Below, piece after piece: positions 1 to 9,319 of a stretch of 64,000 nt of DNA. How positions within the stretch are numbered: the first letter of the stretch is position 1; every line of letters starts with the position of its first letter. The notes beneath the pieces were generated by a model. It saw only the letters and a program-made list of their open reading frames with translations, was not told where the DNA came from and made no database searches. Source of the stretch: Desulfobulbus sp. Lineage in GTDB: Bacteria > Desulfobacterota > Desulfobulbia > Desulfobulbales > Desulfobulbaceae. The translations under genes were made by a program, and so were the position numbers. Location: assembly GCA_009778955.1 (NCBI GenBank), contig WRFD01000002.1, forward strand, positions 1-64,000, written 5' to 3'.

Positions 1-1516
1 CGATGACAATGCCGACGGGCTGCTGGCGGTCATCCACCATCCGGGTCACATTGACCTGGAGCGACAGGGTTTCCCCCCGGCGGATGGTTACCCGCAGGTG
101 GCGCTCGATGGTCGATTTGCCGCTGGTCAGCAGTTCATTGATGAAACTCTCGACGATCAGCACATGCTGCTTGGGCAGGGCAAAATGGAAATCGCGGCCC
201 AGGAAGGAGGCAGGTTCGATGGCCAACAACTCCTCGGCAAAGCGGTTGATGGTGGTGATCCGGTTGTTTTCGTCCAGGGCGATGACCCCGGCGGCCACAT
301 TTTCGAGGATGGTTTCCAGGTAGCGGCGGCGCTGTTCCGACACCTCGTTGCTGTCGCGGAGCGCCTCGTGGGTCCGGGCCAGTTGCCGGTTCGACGCAAG
401 AATTTTCGTGGTCATGGAGTTGAAGGAATCGACCAGCATGCCCATCTCGTCGTCCGCCTCCTTTTCGACGATGAAATCCATGTCGCCGTCGGCGACCCGC
501 CGGGTGGCCTCGGCCAGTTTCTTGATGGGGCCGGTGAGGCCGCGGGCGATGTAAAACCCGAACCAGATCGCCCCGAAGAGCACCAGCAGAGAGATGATCA
601 GCAGCATGATGATCAGGCTGAATTTGATTGGCGCCTTGAGCATGACCAACTGTTGGTAGCCGGTGATCCCTTCGGAAATGGACTGCATGGCCTCAAGCCG
701 GGCTGCGGAGATCAGGACCGAGGTGACCAGGAACCAGGTCTGCGGAGTCTCCAGGTTGACCTCCACCGGCACGATCGCCTCGATCAGCTCGCCCAGGGCG
801 GTTTTCTGGGTGACCACTTCCGTGCGGTCGAGAGTGGCGGTCAGGCGCAGGGCCTCCGAGGGTGGAGGGGGAGGTGCTATGGCCTGGAGGCGCGGCCCGG
901 CCACCGAGATGAGCAGATTTCGTTCGCTGTCGAGCAGGAGGATGGAATCCGGAGCGCCCGGCAGATCTATGGCAAGCGTCTTTGTAAAAAACCGCTCCAG
1001 GGCCTTCATGTCGGACAGGTCCAAGGTGCCGCTTTCCAGAATCGAGGCGAGATTCCGGCTGGTGTATTCGGCCTGCTCGCTGCTGTCGTGGAGGGTTGTC
1101 TGCGCCAGTTTGAGCGAGGATTGCAGCGAATCTTCCACCTGGGCGTTGAACCAGTAGTCCATGGAGGTGGAGACGAAACGCAGGGCCACCCAAAAGAGGA
1201 TGGCGGTGGGAATAAACGACAGCGAAATGAAGCAGATCACCAGCCGGGTGCGCAACCGGGAACCGAGGATATTTTGGTTGCGCTCGAAGATCAGTTCCAC
1301 CAGGTTGCGCAGCACCAGGTAGAGCATGAGCAGCAACAGCAGACCGTTGATGTTGATCAGGGCAAAGATCAGGATGGTGCTGGAAATGGGCAGATTGAAA
1401 TCGCCGCTGAGCAGGCCGCGCTGGACATAGCCCAGCACCGGAATCAGCAGGAGGCAGGAAGCGATGGTGAACCGCACCAACCGCTGCTTCTTTTTTCTCT
1501 GTTCCGGGGTGAGCAT
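1..1516 (-). CDS. NtrY-like membrane histidine kinase (C-terminus outside window)
   Basis: Sensor kinase of the NtrY type; these phosphorylate an NtrX-like regulator. The 505 residues visible hold an N-terminal block of about three membrane helices (within residues 14-105), an extracytoplasmic stretch, a further helix near residue 300, then a HAMP linker (reading ARGLTGPIKKLAEATRRV) and a PAS domain that begins after an EQRRRYLETILENV segment and reads on to base 1. The HisKA and ATPase domains lie beyond the window, so catalytic competence cannot be judged. The ATG at 1516 follows the DUF4390 gene by 19 bp, so the two are probably one transcript. The family assignment rests on the membrane-HAMP-PAS order and is fairly secure; the signal sensed is unknown. 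Confidence 0.88.
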   Translation of the reverse strand, partial: MLTPEQRKKKQRLVRFTIASCLLLIPVLGYVQRGLLSGDFNLPISSTILIFALININGLLLLLMLYLVLRNLVELIFERNQNILGSRLRTRLVICFISLSFIPTAILFWVALRFVSTSMDYWFNAQVEDSLQSSLKLAQTTLHDSSEQAEYTSRNLASILESGTLDLSDMKALERFFTKTLAIDLPGAPDSILLLDSERNLLISVAGPRLQAIAPPPPPSEALRLTATLDRTEVVTQKTALGELIEAIVPVEVNLETPQTWFLVTSVLISAARLEAMQSISEGITGYQQLVMLKAPIKFSLIIMLLIISLLVLFGAIWFGFYIARGLTGPIKKLAEATRRVADGDMDFIVEKEADDEMGMLVDSFNSMTTKILASNRQLARTHEALRDSNEVSEQRRRYLETILENVAAGVIALDENNRITTINRFAEELLAIEPASFLGRDFHFALPKQHVLIVESFINELLTSGKSTIERHLRVTIRRGETLSLQVNVTRMVDDRQQPVGIVI

Positions 1517-1535
1517 CGGCGGCCGGAACGAAAGG

Positions 1536-2111
1536 TCAGTACCTGAATTCGATAGTCCGCCAATCGGTTTCGAAATCCCAAAGGGCGGCGATGGGAAGCA
1601 GGCGGTGAATGCCGAAAGGCAGCGATCCTTTTTTCAAGGTCACCTTGAAATGAATGGCATAGGGCGCATCGGGCACCAACTGGGTGAGCGCGATCACCTT
1701 GACGCCGTTGAGTTCGGCCATGAGCTGCCTGGCATGATCCAGATCGGCGGTGGTCACGATCTTGCCATCCTGGCCGGAGAGAGTGACCTTATAGGTACTG
1801 CTGGCCGCGTCGTAGGAAAGGGTGTGAGTGACCGCCGATTCGACCAAAGTGGTGTTGAACCATTTGCCGTCGGTCTTGATCAATTCCATATGGAAGGTGA
1901 ACACAACCGGGATGCCGTCGCGGACATCGTTGAGCATTTCTGGGGTGAAACCGTTCTTCACCGTGGCAAAGAGCAGAAGATCGGATTCGGAGGTCGTAAT
2001 GATGATGTCTTTAATTTCAGGTGGTTCTCCTGCTATGGCCCGTGGCAGTCCGGGATGGAATGCCAGCAGAAATCCGCAGAGGAAGAGCAGCCGGATGTCG
2101 AAAAATTTCAT
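1536..2111 (-). CDS. DUF4390 exported protein
   Basis: A 191-residue protein that starts with a clear signal sequence (MKFFDIRLLFLCGFLLAF, then ALPRAIAG-like cleavage region near residue 28) followed by a beta-rich domain with alternating hydrophobic residues, ending in DWRTIEFRY. The pattern and the position just upstream of an NtrY-like kinase match the DUF4390 family, whose function is not established. I chose the ATG at 2111 because it begins the signal peptide; the frame stays open upstream to 2333, but that part overlaps the neighbouring ribonuclease gene and is not protein-like. It probably acts in the periplasm and may supply the kinase with its signal, which is inference from gene order only. 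Confidence 0.75.
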   Translation of the reverse strand: MKFFDIRLLFLCGFLLAFHPGLPRAIAGEPPEIKDIIITTSESDLLLFATVKNGFTPEMLNDVRDGIPVVFTFHMELIKTDGKWFNTTLVESAVTHTLSYDAASSTYKVTLSGQDGKIVTTADLDHARQLMAELNGVKVIALTQLVPDAPYAIHFKVTLKKGSLPFGIHRLLPIAALWDFETDWRTIEFRY

Positions 2112-2326
2112 TTTTGGGGATACGTGTCTCAGTGCCTGTGCTCGGGAGAAAATCAAGTGAAAATATACCCAGAGCATATACCTGATCGGCAGATATTTGT
2201 CCATGACAAGCGCCGTTCCGGTCGGCGGGAAGTGGCGGCCGTGCGCCTTGTCCGCCGGCCGGAACGATGTCTTCGGCCCCGCTGTAGGCGGTGGGCCAAG
2301 AGAAAAAAGGGGGAGAATGAGCATGG

Positions 2327-4330
2327 CTACCACTCAACCCTGAGGACGTTGTCCAGGGGTCGCACCCGGACGAGTTTAATGCGGATGATATCGCCGGGAT
2401 CAATCGGAAAAGCCGGATTGGGCGGCAGGTCGACATCGAACAGGCAGTCGCAGAGGAGCAGGTTGACCCGCTGCGGGCCGACGCCGACCACCAGGCTGTT
2501 GACCCGTTGTCCCTCTTTGGGCGCGAGGTAGCGAAGAATCCAGTAGCGATGCCGTTGCTGACGGATGGCATTGGCCCGGGCGAGTTTTTGCTGGATAATG
2601 CCGGTGAAGGCTTTGCATTCCTCGCTGGAAAAAAGGATGCCGCGGCCGTGGAGCATGTGGCTCAACTGGTGTTGCATGGCCAGGTCGAGGAAGCGACGGA
2701 TCGGCGAGGTGATGGTGGTGTAGCTGTTCAGGCCGAGGCCGCTGTGCGGCTTGGGATGCGAGGTCAGCTCGCCTCGGGCAAGATAGCGCCGCTGGTGGGC
2801 GATGTCGGCAAGGCTGTTCTGGACGCCGGCGATGATGCGCTTGCGCGGCGGAGGCTGGGAGCGGAACAGTCCGGGCGCTTCCCTCGCCGTCAGGTAAGAG
2901 GCGGTAAGGCTGTTGGCCAGGATCATGAATTCGGAAATCAGATTGCGGGCCGGCGTGTCCACTGGTGAGAGATAGACCTGGATATGGCTGCGGTCGCGGA
3001 TATCGATGTTGACGTCAGGCAGGGAGAGCAACAGGGCGCCGTGATCAACCCGCTGCTGCCGCAGCTGCTGCCGGACCACATTGAGAGCCATCAGCTCGGG
3101 ATCCTGGTCCATCAGGCCGTCCGCCTCGCGGTAGCTCAACTGGCGTTTGACTTCGATAACCGCCGGCACGATGGTGGAATGGACCAGGCTGCCATCTGGA
3201 TTTAAGGTGACGAGAAAGCTGAGGGTCGGACGCACCCTGCCCAGGATCAGGCTGCACAAGTCGAGCGACAGCTGCTTGGGCAGCATGGGAATGTGCCCCT
3301 CGGGGAAATAGATCGAGGTCGAACGTTCCTTGGCCTCGGCAAAAAGTGGGCTCTTGACCGGCACGTAGTGGCTGACGTCGGTGATATGAATGCCGATTTC
3401 CACCTGGCCGTTTTCCTTGCGGACAATGTGAATGGCATCGTCAAAATCGCGAGTGGAAGTGCCATCGATGGTCAGGGCGGGCAGGTCGCGCAGATCCTTG
3501 CGTTTGGGATCGGCGAACAGTTCTTTGGCCGTTGCTTCCCGCAGGGTTTCGGTGACCTGGAGGCAGGGATCGGGAAATTCGACTGGCTGGTCGGAACGGA
3601 GCAGGGCCAGATTTTCGTCCTGGTCCCAGATCCCGGCCTTGACCAGCAGTTCGTGGCCGGCATGGGGCGCTGTCAGGCCGGCCTTTTTCAGGCTCTGGCG
3701 AATGAATTCGTCCTCGGGAACCTCGCTGCCGAACAGGACCGATTGGACAAGCCATTGCAGGCATCGTTTTCGATCCGGCCAATCGGAGTCATCGATGGCG
3801 CTGCCCCGCATGATTGCCAGGAATCCTCGCGCCGCCTGGTCTAGCAGCAGCGCCTTTTCCTGTTCCCGCTGCCGTTGCAGCCGCAGGTGAGCGACCTGTT
3901 CCGGGGTGTGGGCGACGATCTTGCTGTTTTTGTATTTGAAAAACAGTGGATCGAAAAAAACAGCCCGCAAAAAGGCGGCCCGATGGTCGTCGTCCACCGC
4001 GCCGCCGAAATGCAATTCGGAAAGAAATTCGGAGGAAAATTCGCTGCCGGTCTCCTCTTGGACGATTTCCCACAGCGGTTCCAGGTCGATGTTCTCGGCC
4101 AGGGCGAAACGGTCGTCGCTGCGCTTCCGCAGCAGGGCGGCAGTCGCCTCCCGGCTGGTCTCGCTGGGATAGATCTGGTGCGATACGCTCAGGATTCTGG
4201 CCTCCGGCAGATTGATTTCGCGTCCGTTCTGGCTGATCAGATGAATTTTCTTCTCGGCTACGCTGGAAACCAGGCCGCAGAAAAACCTGCCGCCATCGAT
4301 GAATTCTATGAGGCTGCCAGGGGTGATCAT
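2327..4330 (-). CDS. RNB-domain exoribonuclease (RNase II/R family)
   Basis: 3'-to-5' exoribonuclease of the RNase II/R superfamily, 667 residues, cytoplasmic. The catalytic RNB domain starts near residue 285 with the metal-binding motif [16 protein letters not shown]; later landmarks are [15 protein letters not shown] and [13 protein letters not shown], which contains the conserved arginine-rich segment. The first part (from [14 protein letters not shown]) looks like a small beta-barrel and the last 70 residues ([17 protein letters not shown] to [12 protein letters not shown]) look like an S1/OB fold. It is shorter than typical RNase R and lacks its lysine-rich tail. The gene is divergent from era across a 114-bp gap and sits upstream of the DUF4390/kinase pair. 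Exact paralogue (II, R or a third type) cannot be settled by eye. Confidence 0.9.
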   Translation of the reverse strand: MITPGSLIEFIDGGRFFCGLVSSVAEKKIHLISQNGREINLPEARILSVSHQIYPSETSREATAALLRKRSDDRFALAENIDLEPLWEIVQEETGSEFSSEFLSELHFGGAVDDDHRAAFLRAVFFDPLFFKYKNSKIVAHTPEQVAHLRLQRQREQEKALLLDQAARGFLAIMRGSAIDDSDWPDRKRCLQWLVQSVLFGSEVPEDEFIRQSLKKAGLTAPHAGHELLVKAGIWDQDENLALLRSDQPVEFPDPCLQVTETLREATAKELFADPKRKDLRDLPALTIDGTSTRDFDDAIHIVRKENGQVEIGIHITDVSHYVPVKSPLFAEAKERSTSIYFPEGHIPMLPKQLSLDLCSLILGRVRPTLSFLVTLNPDGSLVHSTIVPAVIEVKRQLSYREADGLMDQDPELMALNVVRQQLRQQRVDHGALLLSLPDVNIDIRDRSHIQVYLSPVDTPARNLISEFMILANSLTASYLTAREAPGLFRSQPPPRKRIIAGVQNSLADIAHQRRYLARGELTSHPKPHSGLGLNSYTTITSPIRRFLDLAMQHQLSHMLHGRGILFSSEECKAFTGIIQQKLARANAIRQQRHRYWILRYLAPKEGQRVNSLVVGVGPQRVNLLLCDCLFDVDLPPNPAFPIDPGDIIRIKLVRVRPLDNVLRVEW

Positions 4331-4444
4331 CGTAACACGTTGCGAAGTTGGGAGGTCATGGTAAGCTACAGTGGATAGCAGGATTCCCTCTCTTTGTCAT
4401 GCTTTTCTTTTCCGATCCGGCCACGGCCGTCAAAAGGAGCGTCA

Positions 4445-5344
4445 TTGAACAGTGCACCGCACCGCTCGGGGGTGGTGGCCATCATCGGTCTCCCCAATGT
4501 TGGCAAGTCGACTTTGCTCAACCAACTGCTCCGGCAAAAGATCGCCATTGTCACGCCGAAACCGCAAACCACCCGCAATCGCATCATGGGGATTGTCACC
4601 GGCAGCGGCTATCAGATCATTCTGCTGGACACACCTGGCCTGCACTCGGCCCGGGAAGAAATGAACCGGCAGATGGTGCGGGTGGCGCTGGAGAGTCTTT
4701 CGGATGCGGATGCGGTTTTGTTCCTGGCGGACAGCACCGAAGTGCCTGTGGCCAAACAGGAGCAGTGGGCCGAGGAACTCCGGGGCTACCTCGACCGGGT
4801 CGCCTGTCCGGTGGTGCTGGCTTTGAACAAAATGGACCTATTGCCCTCGGAGCGGTTGCTGCCGGTGATCGATTGGTACCGTGGCTTGCACGCCTTTGTC
4901 GCCATTGTCCCCATCTCGGCGCTCCACGGCACACGGGTCGACGCCCTGTTGGCGGAATTGGTGGGCCTTTTGCCTGAAGGACCGCAATATTATCCGGACG
5001 ATACCCCCACCGATGTCAGCGAACGGTTCATCGCGGCCGAAACCATCAGGGAAAAGATCTTTTTGCGGACCCGCGACGAGATTCCGTATTCGACCGCCGT
5101 GGTCATCGATACCTTCGAGGAAGGCAATCCGGTGGTCATCCGAGCCACGATTCTGGTGGAGCGGGATTCTCAGAAGGGTATTCTGGTGGGGCAGAAGGGG
5201 GCAATGCTGGCGGCGATCCGCAAAAGCGCAGCCGCCGACATCGAACGGTTGCTCGACTGCCGCGTGCGGCTCCACTTGTGGGTCAAGGTGAGCAGGAACT
5301 GGACCGGAAACGTCAACATGCTCCGCGAACTGGGCCTGGCCTGA
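4445..5344 (+). CDS. era: GTPase Era, 16S rRNA maturation
   Basis: Era, a GTP-binding protein that docks on the 3' end of 16S rRNA and checks 30S assembly. G1 is GLPNVGKS, G3 is DTPG, G4 is NKMD and the effector region contains KPQTTRNRIMG, all textbook Era. The C-terminal KH domain includes GQKGAMLAAIRKSAAADIE and ends LRELGLA. I place the start at a TTG (4445): AAAAGGAG at 4432-4439 sits five bases before it and the resulting 299-residue protein has the normal family length. An ATG at 4394 is in frame but gives an atypical leader and has no comparable ribosome site. Transcribed away from the RNB ribonuclease, a functional neighbour in RNA metabolism. Confidence 0.96.
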   Translation: MNSAPHRSGVVAIIGLPNVGKSTLLNQLLRQKIAIVTPKPQTTRNRIMGIVTGSGYQIILLDTPGLHSAREEMNRQMVRVALESLSDADAVLFLADSTEVPVAKQEQWAEELRGYLDRVACPVVLALNKMDLLPSERLLPVIDWYRGLHAFVAIVPISALHGTRVDALLAELVGLLPEGPQYYPDDTPTDVSERFIAAETIREKIFLRTRDEIPYSTAVVIDTFEEGNPVVIRATILVERDSQKGILVGQKGAMLAAIRKSAAADIERLLDCRVRLHLWVKVSRNWTGNVNMLRELGLA

Positions 5345-5784
5345 TCCGGGCCAGTCTCATTGACGCGCCTTGCAATCGAAACCGTAATTTTAAGTCATCC
5401 CTCGGCACGTATCTTAGCCTTCCGGCAGCTGCGTTACGCTCGGCAGATTAGGCGGTGGACGGTCTGGTGAACGTGTTGCTGGATGCCACGCATCACTACG
5501 CGATGGCTCCCATCTGGGACCGCCTTTACGGTTGGCATACGGCGTTTTTTCCTTCAATATCGCTTGCAGCAACAGCGCCAAACTCTTTTCAGCCGCAGAA
5601 ATCAGCGGCTTGAATAACGGGCCAATCTATCAGTTGCCAATACGGACAGCCTCAGGCTGAAGTGACCAGGCCAGCCGCAGGAGCAGATAAAACATGGGAA
5701 ATTTTGTGTGGGGAAAACTTCTTGAAAGAAGTTTTCCCCACACCCTTTTCAAGAACTTTTTATTTTCAAGAATGTAAAAATACT
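5345..5784 (+). other. Intergenic stretch between era and the radical SAM cluster
   Basis: About 440 bases with no convincing gene. The first half is GC-rich like era; a short open stretch from about 5466 to 5613 has no start signal and no recognisable product, and could be decayed coding sequence. The last 100 bases turn abruptly AT-rich and contain the perfect palindrome described separately. The composition change marks the left edge of the AT-richer gene block that follows. I see no tRNA in it. Confidence 0.6.
5706..5743. repeat. Perfect 18-bp palindrome (hairpin element)
   Basis: The arm at 5706-5723 (GTGTGGGGAAAACTTCTT) is matched without error by its reverse complement at 5726-5743, separated only by GA. 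It is followed by CCTTTTCAAGAACTTTTTA. From memory, very similar GGGGAAAACTT...AAGTTTTCCCC palindromes are common between genes in Desulfovibrio-type genomes, where they may act as bidirectional terminators. Here it lies 41 bases before the first gene of an AT-richer cluster. A single copy was seen in this window. Confidence 0.85.
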
Positions 5785-6882
5785 ATGCACTTGGTCAGAG
5801 TGAACACAAAACGCCTGAAAAAAGAATTTATTGACTTGTATTACCGCGTTTATGCCCGGCATCAGGCTAATAGGGACAACTTCAACCACGTTGCGGCCAA
5901 TTTCTTGTATAAAAAAGATTCCTTCAGCCGGGACTGCCAATTGGAGCCCGTGCTGATTTTTGATGCCGGACATTTTGTCGCCAGAGCTGTTTTGCTGCGT
6001 CATCCACGAATGGACGCGCTCCAGTTGAGTTGTTTTGAAGCCTTGCCTGGAAAACCGGGCGCGATTGATCTGCTTTTGGAGAGGGCTTCGCGTCTGGCGG
6101 GAGAATGGGGCGTAGAGAAGGTGATAATCGGGATGAATGGCCATCTCACCTATGGAGTCGGTTTTTTGCAGGATCATCAGAATCTGCCGGCAGCATTTTC
6201 CGGGGCCTACAGTCCGGAGTATTACCCGGAGTACTTTTCAGAGCGCGGCTTTATCGAACATACCCTGACGACATATTACGCCGATCCCGCAATCTTTGAC
6301 CTGCCGAAAAAGCTGATTGAACGCGCCTATTCCGGCATATCCTACCGCCTGATCCACTTGAATGACCTGAAGCGGGAGATGGCGACCTTAGGGGATTTGT
6401 TCAACAAAACACTAAAGGATACGCGTTTTTATTTTCATAAGAACATCCGTGAATCTTACGAGATGATCCGGGCAATACGGCCTTTGCTGAAAAACAACAA
6501 TATCATCTACGCCATGAAAGATGGAAAAGAAATCGGATTCGTCATATGGCATCCGAACTTCAACGAGGTCATACCGGACAACAGCCGCATCAACCCATTC
6601 TTGTTTTTTCTGCGTTGCAAGTTCTTTGGCGGGCGGATCAGAGAATTCATGATAAATACTATCGGCGTCCTCTCTGAATATAAGAACACAGGCGTTGCAT
6701 TGGGGTTGATACATGAGGTTTTCAAGCAGGTCAACGGAGTTTACTTGGGCGGAGAAACCAGTTTCGTGTGGGACGATAACTTCAAGTCCACTCGCTTCTG
6801 CCGGACTTTGTGCCGTCATGCCCTGCGGCATTATGTGGTCTATGAATGGAGGCTCGACGGCAATGTGGCAGGGCGCGCATGA
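5785..6882 (+). CDS. GNAT-like acyltransferase, radical SAM cluster gene 1
   Basis: A 365-residue soluble protein beginning MHLVRVNTKRLKKEFIDLYY. The N-terminal half (to about residue 170) and C-terminal half both have the alternating strand/helix pattern of GNAT N-acyltransferases; EYKNTGVALGLIHEVF near residue 300 resembles an acyl-CoA-binding turn and following helix. I do not recognise a named family. The ATG at 5785 is chosen because the frame upstream runs through the palindrome and gives an unlikely peptide; no strong ribosome site is visible. Its stop overlaps the next start (ATGA, 6879-6882), the first of three such overlaps, so it is translationally linked to a second GNAT-like protein and two radical SAM enzymes. 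AT-rich codon use differs from era and ftsEX. Confidence 0.7.
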   Translation: MHLVRVNTKRLKKEFIDLYYRVYARHQANRDNFNHVAANFLYKKDSFSRDCQLEPVLIFDAGHFVARAVLLRHPRMDALQLSCFEALPGKPGAIDLLLERASRLAGEWGVEKVIIGMNGHLTYGVGFLQDHQNLPAAFSGAYSPEYYPEYFSERGFIEHTLTTYYADPAIFDLPKKLIERAYSGISYRLIHLNDLKREMATLGDLFNKTLKDTRFYFHKNIRESYEMIRAIRPLLKNNNIIYAMKDGKEIGFVIWHPNFNEVIPDNSRINPFLFFLRCKFFGGRIREFMINTIGVLSEYKNTGVALGLIHEVFKQVNGVYLGGETSFVWDDNFKSTRFCRTLCRHALRHYVVYEWRLDGNVAGRA

Positions 6883-7916
6883 GGCCGCTTGAATTCACTG
6901 CGGCTGCCGACCTGCCGGAAAGCTGGGATCAGGGTCTGGCCGGCAACATTTACCTGAGACGTTTCTTTTTACGCTTCATGGAAGGGCGAAGCGACGTGCA
7001 CGAGAGCCGCTACTACATGTTGACGGATAATTACGGCGCTCCGGACACCCGATTCGTGCTGTTCACCCGAAAAAAATTCGTGATTACCCAGTTCACCAGG
7101 CTTTCTTTGCAGGCGCTTTCCCGTTTTGTTTATGTGCCTTTGTCCGTGGGGCGGCCTGGGGTACATCTGGGCACGGGCCGCAGCGAACTCTTTTTTGCCT
7201 TTGTTCGCGAACTCAAGGGTATGCGCCTGGTGTTCAACCTGCCCGGCGATATCAGGGCGCCAGGTTTCGTGCAGATGATGACTTGCCCGAGTTGCGTGAT
7301 GGATTTGCGCTGGAGCGATTTCGACGGCTATATGGCTGACTTGCGCAGCCACTATCGCAATCGCTGTAAAAAAGCCCTTAAAAGATCCTCCGGACTGAGG
7401 ATTTATAGGCTGATGGACAACAGCCACTTTGGCGATGATTTATACTCCCTGTATCTGCAAACGCTGAAGCGGGCCGATTATGTCATTGAAACGCTGAGCC
7501 TGGAGTTTTTTCGTGGGGATTTTTTTGATATTTTTGTCATGGAAGACGACTCCGGCAGGCCGGTGGCCTTTTATCAGTTATTGCAAAATGGAGATGAGCT
7601 GATTTTTGAATTCACCGGCTCTGACGCGGATTTGGCTTCCCGCCATGACGCCTATACCCGCATGCTGTTGGAAATTATCCGCTACGGCATCGAAAACGGC
7701 TTTAAGCGCATCGATTTCGGCCAGACCGCGGAAGAGGCAAAACTCCGAGTGGGCTGCCGTTACAAGTACATCTATATACTGGCCAGTCATTCCAATCCGG
7801 TAGTAAACTTTATGCTCAAGATTTTTGCTCCGTTACTGCGCTACAAGCCTATGCCCGAAGATAGCTTCAGTGTTTTCAAAACCACACCTGTGCACCTGAA
7901 GGACGGCAATTCATGA
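6879..7916 (+). CDS. FemAB/GNAT-like acyltransferase, radical SAM cluster gene 2
   Basis: A 345-residue protein of the double-GNAT, FemAB-like type (the group often called Acetyltransf_6). Landmarks are HYRNRCKKALKRSSGLRIYR near residue 165, a basic helix typical of this group, then FYQLLQNGDELIFEFTGSD and IENGFKRIDFGQTAEEAKLRVG, which match the second GNAT fold and its conserved tail. FemAB relatives move an amino-acyl or acyl group to an amine on a lipid-linked or small-molecule acceptor. The start at 6879 overlaps the previous stop by 4 bp; the frame opens slightly earlier but that would overlap more. Its own stop overlaps the radical SAM start at 7913. Substrate unknown. Confidence 0.75.
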   Translation: MRPLEFTAAADLPESWDQGLAGNIYLRRFFLRFMEGRSDVHESRYYMLTDNYGAPDTRFVLFTRKKFVITQFTRLSLQALSRFVYVPLSVGRPGVHLGTGRSELFFAFVRELKGMRLVFNLPGDIRAPGFVQMMTCPSCVMDLRWSDFDGYMADLRSHYRNRCKKALKRSSGLRIYRLMDNSHFGDDLYSLYLQTLKRADYVIETLSLEFFRGDFFDIFVMEDDSGRPVAFYQLLQNGDELIFEFTGSDADLASRHDAYTRMLLEIIRYGIENGFKRIDFGQTAEEAKLRVGCRYKYIYILASHSNPVVNFMLKIFAPLLRYKPMPEDSFSVFKTTPVHLKDGNS

Positions 7917-9319
7917 ATATTTTGCTGGTGCGGCCAAAGCCGCACAAAGAAAGCATCAATCTGCACAGTATGATGATTTGTGAACCCCTGGAGTTGGAAT
8001 ACATTGCGGCCCGGGTCGAACAGTTGGGACATCACGCCGATATTGTGGATCTTATTCTGGAAAAAAGGGCGTTGGAATATTTTTTGGCGCAAAAAAAATA
8101 TACCCTTGTGGGTTTTGCGTCCTATCTGACGCATGTGGCTGTAGTCAAAGATTTGTCTGGTCGAGTACATGCTTTTGATCCGAGTATGGTCACCATGATA
8201 GGCGGGGTGCATGCCGAGGTGAACCCCGGCGATTTTTACGATCCGCGCATTGATTTGGTCATACAGGGAAACGCCATGACCAGCATGGAGCACCTTCTGG
8301 TCTTGTTGGAGGGGGCAGACCCTTCCGATTTCGAGGGGCGGGCCAGAGTTCTTGACCACATCCGTTCAACCATTCCTGGAGTATGGCGGAAAGGCAAGGA
8401 GCGCCCGCCTTTAGAGATGGAATTCCCATTTTCCTTCCCTGATCGCGGCAAAACAAGGAAATATCGAAAAAATTATAGTTATAGCTATTTAAGCCGCTGC
8501 GCCAGCATCAAAACCTCTTTCGGCTGCCCCTTTAACTGCAATTTCTGTTATTGCATTTGCATCACCCAAAAAAATTATTTTGAACGGGATCTGCGCGAGG
8601 TTATCGAAGAATTCAAAACTATTGAGGAGCCCAATGTATATGTGGTGGACGATGTTTTTTTGTTGCGTCGGGAGCGTGTGCTGGAATTTTGCCGTCTGAT
8701 GGAGGAGGCGGACATCAATAAAACCTTTATCGTCTTTGGCCGTGCCGATTTTGTGGCGGAAAACCCGGACGTGATGCAGCGCTTGCGCGATGTTGGTCTG
8801 CATGCGGTCTTTGTAGGCATCGAGGCGTTCAGTGAAAAAGACCTGATCAGTATTGGCAAGAACAGTTCAGTAACCATAAACGTCAGGGCCATAGAGATCA
8901 TTGAGAACTTGGGCATGCACTGTTATTGCGGCCTCATTGCCATGCCGGATTGGGACCGCGACGATTTTGACAACGTCATCAATTTTTTGAAACGGTTCAA
9001 AAGGCCCATTATCAACATACAGCCACTGACGCCACTGCCAGGTACAGCCTGTTTTGAGCAATACAAAAATCAGCTTGTCATACCCAGGGAGCGCCATGAA
9101 CTTTGGGATCTGGCCCATCTGATGATCAAGCCGCTTGCGATGTCCCCTGCCGAATTTTACAGGAATATCATGCGGGTGTACTATAAGACCTCCCTCGGGC
9201 CGGGCATGCACCTGCATATTTTACGTAAACATGGCCTTGGAGCCTATTTTCGCATCTTGCGCGGGATAATCGCCATAAGCGGGCAATATGTAAAAATGAT
9301 CCGTGAATCGCGCCCATGA
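7913..9319 (+). CDS. B12-binding-type radical SAM enzyme, cluster gene 3
   Basis: A 468-residue radical SAM protein. The first 150 residues (from MNILLVRPKPH, through GFASYL and MIGGVHAEVNP) form the Rossmann-like domain typical of cobalamin-binding radical SAM enzymes. The iron-sulfur motif is CPFNCNFCYC near residue 200, i.e. CxxxCxxC with an additional Cys directly after it. Later landmarks are DDVFLLRRERV, FVGIEAFSEKDL and PLTPLPGT, all standard for this superfamily. A canonical B12 lower-ligand motif (DxHxxG) is not evident, so cobalamin binding is uncertain. Members typically methylate unactivated carbons, cyclise, or couple lipids. Overlaps both neighbours by 4 bp. Confidence 0.88.
   Translation: MNILLVRPKPHKESINLHSMMICEPLELEYIAARVEQLGHHADIVDLILEKRALEYFLAQKKYTLVGFASYLTHVAVVKDLSGRVHAFDPSMVTMIGGVHAEVNPGDFYDPRIDLVIQGNAMTSMEHLLVLLEGADPSDFEGRARVLDHIRSTIPGVWRKGKERPPLEMEFPFSFPDRGKTRKYRKNYSYSYLSRCASIKTSFGCPFNCNFCYCICITQKNYFERDLREVIEEFKTIEEPNVYVVDDVFLLRRERVLEFCRLMEEADINKTFIVFGRADFVAENPDVMQRLRDVGLHAVFVGIEAFSEKDLISIGKNSSVTINVRAIEIIENLGMHCYCGLIAMPDWDRDDFDNVINFLKRFKRPIINIQPLTPLPGTACFEQYKNQLVIPRERHELWDLAHLMIKPLAMSPAEFYRNIMRVYYKTSLGPGMHLHILRKHGLGAYFRILRGIIAISGQYVKMIRESRP

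Noticed and set aside
98-1546. Long rightward open frame opposite the NtrY-like kinase
   Set aside because: Low-complexity Gln/Gly/His-rich product without any domain; it mirrors the GC-rich third-position bias of the kinase, which has clear HAMP and PAS domains.
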